NCBI GenBank assembly: GCA_046756985.1 | Contig: JBHHXG010000054.1 | Coordinates: 1 to 10,676, forward strand | From: JBHHXG01 sp046756985 | GTDB lineage: Bacteria; Pseudomonadota; Zetaproteobacteria; Mariprofundales; Mariprofundaceae | Length of the DNA: 10,676 nt | Direction of reading: 5' to 3' | In this document: one piece after another, positions 1-5,749 of the stretch | How the letters are laid out: each line of letters begins with the position of its first letter | Position numbering within the stretch: the stretch's first letter is position 1 | The notes under the pieces: model-generated | What the model saw: the letters and a program-made list of their open reading frames with translations, nothing else | The model's database searches: none | What the model was told of the DNA's origin: nothing | Translations under genes and position numbers: made by a program

Positions 1-176
1 CCGACCATACGCTGGAAGAGGTTGGCAAACAGTTTGGCGTGACGCGTGAGCGTATTCGTCAGATTGAAGCCAAGGCGTTGCGCAAGCTCAGACACCCATC
101 CAGAGCGCAGAAGTTGAAGACCTTCGCTGATACTCCCGAGTTGCCCGCGGCAGCACAGGGAGAGTTGCTCCGGTAA
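1..176 (+). CDS. rpoD: RNA polymerase sigma factor RpoD (sigma-70), C-terminal end only
   Basis: Partial gene; its 5' part lies outside the window and the reading frame starts at base 3. The 57 visible residues hold the end of sigma region 4.2, the helix-turn-helix that reads the -35 element: TLEEVGKQFGVTRERIRQIE followed by AKALRKLRHPSR. This string is nearly invariant in primary sigma factors, so the assignment to the housekeeping sigma (group 1, or a very close group 2 relative) is safe. Primary sigmas commonly end within about ten residues of the LRHPSR motif. Here roughly 18 residues follow it, with a Pro/Ala/Gln-containing tail ending in GELLR. The gene ends convergently with ymdB, 52 bases away, and I see no clear hairpin plus T-run terminator between them. 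Confidence 0.93.
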   Translation, partial: DHTLEEVGKQFGVTRERIRQIEAKALRKLRHPSRAQKLKTFADTPELPAAAQGELLR

Positions 177-228
177 AATACATGGGCATCTGCGATGGCG
201 CCCTGCTCTATTGTCTGGCTAAATCCGG

Positions 229-1026
229 CTAAGTCGGTGGTATGTGAATGCGTTCGATATGCGTGGCCATGCGTGTGCCGCTATCCACGCTGATCAGCGT
301 GGTAAAGATACTGGCGCCCCGTTCTACGGCCTCGAAGCGTTGCGGCAACCTTTGCACCATGCGCCGTAATGCACCTTCAATCTTCATGCCGATAATGGAC
401 TGATAAGAACCGGTCATACCGATATCACTCTGGTAGGCGCAGCCCTTCGGGAGAATGGTTTCGTCGCAGGTCGGGATATGCGTATGGGTACCGAAGACAA
501 AGGAAGCACGCCCGTCCAGATACCAGCCCATGCCCATTTTTTCACTGCTTGCCTCGGCATGCATGTCCACCAGAATCGCGCTGACATCGGCAGGAATTTC
601 ACTTAGTGCGCGATCTACTGCCGCAAACGGGCAATCCCAGCCACTACCCATAAACACTTGCCCGATCAGATTAATCACGGCAATCCTGTGCCCGCCCGCG
701 GTTTCCTGCACGGTCCACCCTCTTCCGGGTGCATGTGCTGAAAAGTTCATGGGCCGCACGAAGCGCTCGTCTTCATCAATCACCGTCAGGAACTCGCGCT
801 GATCCCAGCAGTGATTGCCATTGGTCAGCACATGGATACCAAGTGAAAACATTTCATCGGCGGTTTTTGCAGTGATACCGAACCCGGCAGCCAGATTTTC
901 ACCATTGGCGACAACAAAGTCCACCTGATGCCGATCAACCAGCTGTGGCAGGTGCTCTGTAAGCGCCCGGCGACCCGCCTTACCGATAATGTCGCCAATA
1001 ACGAGGATGTTCAGGATGTCGGACAT
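229..1026 (-). CDS. ymdB: YmdB-family metallophosphoesterase (TIGR00282 type)
   Basis: 265-residue calcineurin-like metallophosphoesterase. The metal-ligand motifs occur in family order: GDIIG with Asp12, NGEN with Glu43 and Asn44, GNH with Asn71 and His72, DMHAEA with His156, and GTHTHIPT with His181 and His183. Length and motifs match the YmdB family; Bacillus subtilis YmdB hydrolyses 2',3'-cyclic nucleotides and influences biofilm and motility decisions. No signal peptide or membrane segment is seen, so it should be cytoplasmic. The ATG lies inside the end of fthC (16-base overlap), which suggests translational coupling; the upstream Shine-Dalgarno-like sequence is weak. It is the last gene of the minus-strand series and converges on rpoD. 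The family is clear. The substrate in this organism is inferred only. Confidence 0.9.
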   Translation of the reverse strand: MSDILNILVIGDIIGKAGRRALTEHLPQLVDRHQVDFVVANGENLAAGFGITAKTADEMFSLGIHVLTNGNHCWDQREFLTVIDEDERFVRPMNFSAHAPGRGWTVQETAGGHRIAVINLIGQVFMGSGWDCPFAAVDRALSEIPADVSAILVDMHAEASSEKMGMGWYLDGRASFVFGTHTHIPTCDETILPKGCAYQSDIGMTGSYQSIIGMKIEGALRRMVQRLPQRFEAVERGASIFTTLISVDSGTRMATHIERIHIPPT

Positions 1027-1598
1027 ACAATAATCTCGTTTTCAGTAACGATGATATCCAGCGGAATATCGTGTTCTTCGGCGGGAATTTCGGCGACTTC
1101 CTGACAGGCAAATGCCAGACCGATCACATGAGACAAATGAGGGCGGTACTGTCCCAGCCAGCGATCAAAGCATCCTTTACCCATACCGAGACGATTGCCC
1201 TGCCGGTCAAATCCGGTCATCGGGCAAATCAGCGTGCTAACGCCTTCTTCCGGAGACCATAGCTGTCCTTGCTGCGGCTCCATGATGCCGAAGGCGCCAG
1301 GCAGCCAGGCAGTGGTGGAAGATACTTCAAGCCAGTCCAGTATACCGTGATCATATGTTCTGGGAGCGAACATCCGGCAGGGCGGATCAGCAAAGATTGA
1401 AGAAGTATCGACCTCATCTGCCGTGGAGCGATATGTCAGCAGGCAGGATGCACCAGATGACTGATTGACAAGATACTGTTGCAGACGAGAGCAGATTGAT
1501 GCCGAGCCAGCAGTTCGCTGTTTCCACCCGAGAGCATTGCGCCGTTCTTTCACTGCTGTGCGGAGTGCTGCCTTGTCACGGCCTGGCTTCACGCTCAA
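1011..1598 (-). CDS. fthC: 5-formyltetrahydrofolate cyclo-ligase (MTHFS)
   Basis: 195 residues, a normal length for the family. The enzyme uses ATP to convert 5-formyl-THF to 5,10-methenyl-THF, recycling a folate form that inhibits one-carbon enzymes. Visible family motifs are an N-terminal basic region with Lys9, Arg13 and KERRNAL, the FDRQGNRLGMGKGCFDRWL segment at about 130-148 (a version of the G-x-G-G-G-Y-Y-D-R loop), and HDIPLDIIVTE at 176-186. The glycine loop has Lys and Cys where Gly and Tyr are usual. The start is TTG, supported by AAAGGA with a 6-base spacer; a GTG two codons downstream is the alternative but lies farther from that site. The gene follows 6S RNA, as in many proteobacteria (E. 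coli zapA-ssrS-ygfA), and overlaps ymdB by 16 bases. Confidence 0.92.
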   Translation of the reverse strand: MSVKPGRDKAALRTAVKERRNALGWKQRTAGSASICSRLQQYLVNQSSGASCLLTYRSTADEVDTSSIFADPPCRMFAPRTYDHGILDWLEVSSTTAWLPGAFGIMEPQQGQLWSPEEGVSTLICPMTGFDRQGNRLGMGKGCFDRWLGQYRPHLSHVIGLAFACQEVAEIPAEEHDIPLDIIVTENEIIVCPTS

Positions 1599-1604
1599 TC
1601 AAGA

Positions 1605-1610
1605 TCCTTT
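1605..1610 (-). promoter_or_regulatory. Shine-Dalgarno of fthC, supporting a TTG start
   Basis: The minus strand reads AAAGGA, then six bases, then TTG-AGC-GTG. The spacing to TTG is ideal. To the GTG two codons later it would be 12 bases. No ATG lies nearby in this frame, so TTG is the best-supported start. Confidence 0.65.
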
Positions 1611-1655
1611 ATAGGCGGCTGGGAGACGTACTTTTGGCCGCTGCATGCGTGAGAT

Positions 1656-1676
1656 AAAAAAGGCGCCCCCGCGCTG
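1656..1676 (-). terminator. U-run after the 6S RNA closing stem (possible intrinsic terminator)
   Basis: On the minus strand the 3' arm of the 6S closing stem (GC-rich, 1676-1663) is followed by six T residues (1661-1656). The 3' arm can alternatively form only a short GCGC/GCGC hairpin. The U-run could end or define the 6S transcript, with some read-through into fthC as in other bacteria where the two are co-transcribed. Confidence 0.5.
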
Positions 1677-1842
1677 GCGTTTGTGCATCTAGTTGTCGAA
1701 CCCTCAAAATGAGGTGGGCGCCGCACCCTGGCTTCAGGTATCCCGGGGATCGGGACGCACACGGCCAAAGTAGGTAAGCTCCCATTCGACAAATATCGGC
1801 TCAGGCAACTTGTTTTGCCAATCGCTCAACGCAGGGGCGCTT
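1661..1842 (-). ncRNA. ssrS: 6S RNA
   Basis: 6S RNA mimics an open promoter, binds sigma-70 RNA polymerase holoenzyme and damps transcription in stationary phase. Three lines support it. First, it lies between zapA and fthC, the classic ssrS position. Second, the minus strand at about 1791-1806 reads CCTGAGCCGATATTT, matching a conserved part of E. coli 6S RNA. Third, it folds as a long rod. A closing stem pairs 1840-1827 with 1663-1676 in 14 unbroken pairs (two of them G-U), and three more pairs follow past one bulged A. Inside it AGUUG (1810-1806) pairs with CAACU (1695-1691). A CCTC/GAGG hairpin lies near 1700-1715, and a UCCCG/CGGGA hairpin forms near the tip. About 182 nt matches the usual 180-190. 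Six U residues follow the closing stem, which may also act as terminator. Ends are predicted from pairing, not mapped. Confidence 0.9.
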
Positions 1843-2119
1843 TCGCTAAACCCTCTGCTTGTAATACTACATGATCCAGATCAGAGAGCAAGGTGTCCAG
1901 ACCTTCTATCTGCGCTTCGTTTTTCTGCAATAATTCCCCTGCCAGATTCAGCGCAACAAGTGCCAGCAGCCGGTCGGATGCAACCGTGGAACCCATCGTT
2001 CTCAGTTCATCCACCTGCTCTTGTACCATGCTGGCTGCGGTCAGAACATGTTCCGGGTCATCATCGGTACGAATGGTGAAGGTGCGGCCCATCAGGGTAA
2101 CATCAATGGAGTGGCTCAT
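1826..2119 (-). CDS. zapA: Cell division protein ZapA
   Basis: 97 residues, typical for ZapA, a cytoplasmic Z-ring factor that binds and bundles FtsZ filaments. The N-terminal beta-strand part carries the family pattern (VTLMGRTFTIRTDDDPEHVLTAA), followed by a long C-terminal helix that forms the dimer and tetramer coiled coil, including the ALVALNLAGELL segment. Its ATG overlaps the stop of the upstream ZapB-like gene in an ATGA junction, so the two are probably translationally coupled. Downstream is 6S RNA; the codons for the last four residues (Ala94-Pro95-Leu96-Arg97) and the stop form most of the 5' strand of the 6S closing stem. Synteny with ssrS and fthC strengthens the call. Confidence 0.93.
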   Translation of the reverse strand: MSHSIDVTLMGRTFTIRTDDDPEHVLTAASMVQEQVDELRTMGSTVASDRLLALVALNLAGELLQKNEAQIEGLDTLLSDLDHVVLQAEGLAKAPLR

Positions 2120-2403
2120 GCTTCACTACTGCTTTCTGACATAAGTTCATCCAGCTTTTCAATGGCATGTTCCACGCGGGCTCTGGCTTCCAGTTTGCCG
2201 TTTTGCAGGCCATTCAGTTCATTTTCAAGCTTTTGCACCTGATCGCGGCGCTTGCGCAGTTCGCTCTCGGCCAGGCGCACCACTTCCCGCATGCGCTGGT
2301 TTTCTGCTATCAGCTTTTCCATATTGCGCCGGATGGTCGATATGCTTTCCGTCAGTTTTTCGATGCGCTCTTCGATAGCTTCGCGATTTTGTGAGTTCTG
2401 CAT
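2116..2403 (-). CDS. ZapB-like coiled-coil cell division protein (TIGR02449-like)
   Basis: 95 residues, almost entirely charged coiled coil. Heptad-like runs extend from about residue 8 to 90 (IEERIEKLTESISTIRRNME, then LAESELRKRRDQVQKLENEL), with no Cys, no membrane segment and no enzyme motif. Small coiled-coil proteins of this type lie directly upstream of zapA in many proteobacteria and are annotated as ZapB-like or TIGR02449. E. coli ZapB binds ZapA and builds the inner layer of the divisome. This one is somewhat longer than the roughly 65-80 residues I would expect. The ATG has no strong ribosome binding site, and an in-frame stop lies five codons further upstream. The ATGA overlap with zapA supports joint function. 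Coiled coil and position are seen; a ZapA-binding role is inferred. Confidence 0.78.
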   Translation of the reverse strand: MQNSQNREAIEERIEKLTESISTIRRNMEKLIAENQRMREVVRLAESELRKRRDQVQKLENELNGLQNGKLEARARVEHAIEKLDELMSESSSEA

Positions 2404-2448
2404 GCCGGCATTGAAGCATTACGTTTCATCACGGTCAACAGCAGAGCC

Positions 2449-3210
2449 TTATGGAACAAGTCCGGATTCGATGTTGGCCAGCGCCGGGAACCATTCGATC
2501 AGCCATGCTGCGATAATGCTGAAGCTGCCGAGGAAAATCATGCCACCCACCAGCATCAACAGTATACCGGAGGTCAGCTCAACGGCACGCAAATGCCGTT
2601 TGAAATTCTTCGCCCAGCGCAAAAATGCATCAGTGGCAAGCGCAGCCAGCAGAAACGGTATCGCAAGCCCTGCCGAATAGGTGGACAGCAAGGCAATACC
2701 ATGCCCAACCTGCCCCTGCGCTCCAGCAACGGCCAGAATCGCACCAAGAATCGGCCCGACACATGGCGTCCAGCCAAACGCAAAGGCTGTACCCAATATT
2801 AGCGCTCCAAGGCCGTGTTTGGAATTGACGCTGCCCGTTTCAAAGTGGGCTTCCATCATCAAGAAGGGAATACGGATCAGGCCGGTATAATGCAGGCCAA
2901 AGACAAAAATAACTGCACCGGCAATTTTACCCAGCGTGGCCAGGTGCTCCAGCAACCACTGGCCAATCAGTGAAGCAGAAGCGCCGAGTGCAATAAAAAC
3001 GAGGCTGAATCCGAGCACGAACCATACCGACTGCGCCAGAGCATGCCGGCGGACGGCGTCATCAGCACCCAGGGCATCGTGGCGACGTAATTCATCCACG
3101 GAGACACCGGAAATATAGGAGAGGTAGGCAGGCACCAGCGGCAGTACGCAGGGTGAAAGAAATGAAAGCAATCCGGCCAGCAAGGCCCCTGCAAATGTAA
3201 CCTCAATCAT
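2449..3210 (-). CDS. ccdA: CcdA-type thiol-disulfide electron carrier (cytochrome c biogenesis / DsbD membrane domain)
   Basis: 253-residue inner-membrane protein with about six hydrophobic segments. The family's two redox cysteines are present: Cys21 in SFLSPCVLPLVPAYLSYISG and Cys150 in FGWTPCVGPILG. CcdA passes reducing electrons from cytoplasmic thioredoxin across the membrane to periplasmic partners, such as the CcmG/ResA or DsbC routes for haem attachment and disulfide repair. No periplasmic thioredoxin domain is fused, unlike full DsbD, and none is encoded next to it here. I chose the ATG at 3210, nine bases after AGGAG; a TTG two codons upstream is possible but only three bases from that site. 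The gene is 45 bases upstream of the ZapB-like gene and 95 bases downstream of cutA on the same strand. Confidence 0.92.
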   Translation of the reverse strand: MIEVTFAGALLAGLLSFLSPCVLPLVPAYLSYISGVSVDELRRHDALGADDAVRRHALAQSVWFVLGFSLVFIALGASASLIGQWLLEHLATLGKIAGAVIFVFGLHYTGLIRIPFLMMEAHFETGSVNSKHGLGALILGTAFAFGWTPCVGPILGAILAVAGAQGQVGHGIALLSTYSAGLAIPFLLAALATDAFLRWAKNFKRHLRAVELTSGILLMLVGGMIFLGSFSIIAAWLIEWFPALANIESGLVP

Positions 3211-3219
3211 GAACAATTA

Positions 3220-3224
3220 CTCCT
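3220..3224 (-). promoter_or_regulatory. Shine-Dalgarno of ccdA, deciding its start
   Basis: AGGAG on the minus strand lies nine bases before an ATG and only three before an in-frame TTG. This favours the ATG at 3208-3210 as the true start. Confidence 0.65.
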
Positions 3225-3305
3225 GTTATGCTGGCGTATGTCCCTTGCCTGCTTCTTTGGTCTGATATCAGGCTGCGTGGCTTACAGGGGATACCTGTAT
3301 TTTGC

Positions 3306-3629
3306 CTAGCCGAATATTGTTTCATCCTTTATCCATGCTGCATAGCTTGCCGAAGCGCTGGCATCCAGACATATGATTTCCGGAAGGTCATAAGGGTGAT
3401 ACTGCTCAAGCCAGCTTATCACCGCAGCCTTGCCAGCTACTGTGGTCTTGATGCTCAAATAATATTCATCGGCCAGATTGATCTTACCCTGCCAACGATA
3501 GCAGCTTGTGCCACGGGCTGCTATTTGTACACATGCGGCCAGTTTTTTTTGGATCATACACTCAGCAAGCCGTTTTGCCGTGGTTTCGTCATCCACGCTG
3601 GTACAAATGATGGCCAGATGATGCTGCAT
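3306..3629 (-). CDS. cutA: CutA1 family protein (divalent-cation tolerance)
   Basis: 107 residues, the normal size for CutA1, a small very stable trimeric protein with a ferredoxin-like fold related in shape to PII. Family signatures are all present: LAACVQI at about 31-37, TSCYRWQGKI near 42-51, an acidic strand ending YYLSIKTT, and HPYDLPEI at about 78-85. CutA was linked to copper tolerance in E. coli, but its true function is unsettled and several family members seem unrelated to metal resistance. The visible Cys residues (including Cys33 and Cys43) could bind metal; this is speculation. The start ATG has no obvious strong ribosome binding site. The gene is divergent from acs (102-base spacer) and leads into the ccdA-zapA series. 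Confidence 0.93.
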   Translation of the reverse strand: MQHHLAIICTSVDDETTAKRLAECMIQKKLAACVQIAARGTSCYRWQGKINLADEYYLSIKTTVAGKAAVISWLEQYHPYDLPEIICLDASASASYAAWIKDETIFG

Positions 3630-3718
3630 GGCGGCATTCTACAGGGAATGCACGGTCGGGGGAATATATGGGCTTGAGCCCGATGCGCAGGCCTGTTAGG
3701 AATCAGAGACTGATGATC

Positions 3719-3724
3719 AGGGAG
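3719..3724 (+). promoter_or_regulatory. Shine-Dalgarno of acs
   Basis: AGGGAG lies seven bases before the ATG of acs, a strong and well-spaced site that fixes the start. The rest of the 102-base divergent spacer holds a GGGC-TTGA-GCCC palindrome at 3670-3681 but no promoter hexamers I trust. Confidence 0.7.
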
Positions 3725-3731
3725 TGCAAAC

Positions 3732-5678
3732 ATGTCTGAAGCCATTACATCTGTTTTGGATGAAAAACGGTCTTTCGCACCACCAGTGTCGGAAGACGCC
3801 CGTTTTACGAGTCTTGAGGATTACCGGGTATTGCGCAAACAGTTCGACAATGACTTCGATGGCACATGGGCCGGGCTGGCAAAAGAGAATCTGAGTTGGA
3901 ACAAGCCGTTTCTGCGGGTGCTAAATCGTGATCATGCGCCTTTCTTTCGCTGGTTCGATGATGGTGAACTGAACGTGACCGAAAACTGTCTGGACCGGCA
4001 TGTGAAAGCAGGGCTCGCCGAGCGGACAGCTATCATCTGGGAAGGGGAGCCGGGTGAAGTGCGCAGGATCACCTACCGGGAATTGCTGGACGAGGTTTGC
4101 CGGGCAGCAAACGCCATGAAGGAACTGGGCATTGAGAAAGGTGACCGCGTGGTGATCTACATGCCGATGATTCCAGAGGCAGCTATAGCGATGCTGGCCT
4201 GTGCACGCATCGGGGCAACACATTCAGTGGTGTTTGGGGCCTTTTCGGCGCAAGCTCTGCGTGAGCGCATCGAGGATGCAGGCGCGAAGCTGGTTATTAC
4301 TGCTGATGGCGGTCATCGACGCGGGGCCGTGCATGCGCTGAAGCCCAATGTTGATATAGCATTGGCAGCTGGGTGCAAAACAACCAGGCATGTTCTGGTC
4401 GTCCGCCATGGTAATAATGACGTGGGCTGGAAGGATGACCGCGATTTGGACTGGCATCAGGCGACAAAAATGCAAAAGGCCGTCTGCGATCCCGTTTCTC
4501 TGCCTGCAGAGCACCCCTTATTTATTCTTTATACATCCGGCTCGACCGGCAAACCCAAAGGTATTGTGCATACAACGGCCGGTTATCTTTTGTGGGCGCG
4601 GCTGACGATGCTGTGGGCATTTGATTTTCGTCCGCAGACGGACGTATTCTGGTGCACGGCAGATATCGGCTGGATTACCGGGCATACCTATTCTGTTTAT
4701 GGGCCACTGGCATGTGGTGGTACAACCTTAATGTATGAAGGCGTTCCAACTTATCCGGATCCAGGCCGGTTGTGGAAGATATGTGCCGACCATGGTGTGA
4801 CAATATTTTATACCGCACCGACAGCGATTCGCGCATTGATCAAGGCGGGTGATGAATGGCCCGCCAGGCATGATCTTTCAGCTCTGCGTGTGCTGGGCAC
4901 AGTCGGAGAGCCGATCAATCCGGAGGCATGGATATGGTACCATGAAGTCATTGGCGGTGGGCGCTGTCCGATTGTTGATACCTGGTGGCAGACCGAAACA
5001 GGGGGTCATATGATCACACCGCTACCTTTTGCCACACCAATCAAGCCGGGTTCGGCGACATTACCATTGCCAGGTATTTATGCCGAAGTTGTAGACAGTG
5101 ATGGTAAGCCGATGCCCTGGCAGGACGGTGGCTTGCTTGCCATTATCCGACCCTGGCCATCGATGCTGCGCGGAATATGGGGTGATGACGAACGTTTTGC
5201 TGAAACCTACTGGAAGAAATTTAATGGCCGGTATTACTTTGCCGGTGATGGTGCACGGCGTGATGAGGACGGCTATTTCTGGATCATGGGCCGTGTCGAT
5301 GATGTGCTGAATGTGTCCGGTCACAGGCTTGGCACGATGGAGATCGAATCGGCGCTGGTTTCACATGAGGCCGTTGCCGAAGCAGCGGTCGTCGGGCGGC
5401 CGGATGAAATCAAGGGAGAGGCCATTTGCGCCTTTGTCGTGCTGAAACAGGATGCTAATGCTGACCTGAAAAAAGTATTACGGGAGCATGTGGCCAAGGA
5501 GATTGGCCCGATCGCCAAGCCGGATGCCATCCGCTTTGCAAATGGTCTGCCAAAAACACGTTCCGGAAAAATCATGCGGCGGCTGTTACGCGACATTGCC
5601 GCCGGCCGGGAAATCAAACAGGACATCTCCACCCTTGAGGACCAGTCGGTGATCCGGCAGTTGCAAGGGAAGCTCTGA
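3732..5678 (+). CDS. acs: Acetyl-CoA synthetase, AMP-forming
   Basis: 648 residues, the standard length. It activates acetate with ATP to acetyl-AMP and then acetyl-CoA, scavenging acetate in the cytoplasm. The ATP loop YTSGSTGKPKG is at 267-277. DTWWQTETGG (416-425) includes the tryptophan (Trp419) that shapes the small acetate pocket. The hinge and core motif GRVDDVLNVSGHRLGT is at 520-535. The C-terminal PKTRSGKIMRR carries the catalytic lysine (Lys613) that Pat-type acetyltransferases modify, so acetylation control is plausible. At the CoA site two arginines I recall from Salmonella Acs seem altered: the segment DGGHRRGAVHALK (192-204) keeps only the first of the pair, and VAKEIGP (587-593) has Ala where Arg584 is expected. 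The gene has its own ribosome binding site, is divergent from cutA, and is followed 71 bases later by the AsmA/DUF748-like gene. Confidence 0.96.
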   Translation: MSEAITSVLDEKRSFAPPVSEDARFTSLEDYRVLRKQFDNDFDGTWAGLAKENLSWNKPFLRVLNRDHAPFFRWFDDGELNVTENCLDRHVKAGLAERTAIIWEGEPGEVRRITYRELLDEVCRAANAMKELGIEKGDRVVIYMPMIPEAAIAMLACARIGATHSVVFGAFSAQALRERIEDAGAKLVITADGGHRRGAVHALKPNVDIALAAGCKTTRHVLVVRHGNNDVGWKDDRDLDWHQATKMQKAVCDPVSLPAEHPLFILYTSGSTGKPKGIVHTTAGYLLWARLTMLWAFDFRPQTDVFWCTADIGWITGHTYSVYGPLACGGTTLMYEGVPTYPDPGRLWKICADHGVTIFYTAPTAIRALIKAGDEWPARHDLSALRVLGTVGEPINPEAWIWYHEVIGGGRCPIVDTWWQTETGGHMITPLPFATPIKPGSATLPLPGIYAEVVDSDGKPMPWQDGGLLAIIRPWPSMLRGIWGDDERFAETYWKKFNGRYYFAGDGARRDEDGYFWIMGRVDDVLNVSGHRLGTMEIESALVSHEAVAEAAVVGRPDEIKGEAICAFVVLKQDANADLKKVLREHVAKEIGPIAKPDAIRFANGLPKTRSGKIMRRLLRDIAAGREIKQDISTLEDQSVIRQLQGKL

Positions 5679-5749
5679 ACAAGCCCAGACGGGTAATCTG
5701 AAATGATTCTTCAAGACATGACGATTCTTGCCATACGGACACCTCAGAC

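Noticed and set aside
1595..1792. A 65-codon open frame on the minus strand between zapA and fthC
   Set aside because: It lies almost wholly within 6S RNA, has no family likeness, and the RNA structure explains the sequence.
3284..3298. Small inverted repeat ACAGG/CCTGT after cutA
   Set aside because: The stem is short with no T-run behind it on the minus strand, so it is not a credible terminator.
3228..3677. A 149-codon plus-strand open frame with several Cys residues
   Set aside because: It lies antisense to cutA, which has full family motifs, and shows no motif of its own.
3663..3700. Promoter hexamers in the cutA-acs spacer, such as TTGAGC or TATATT on either strand
   Set aside because: No pair has both acceptable matches and spacing; the TTGA also belongs to a GGGC/GCCC palindrome.
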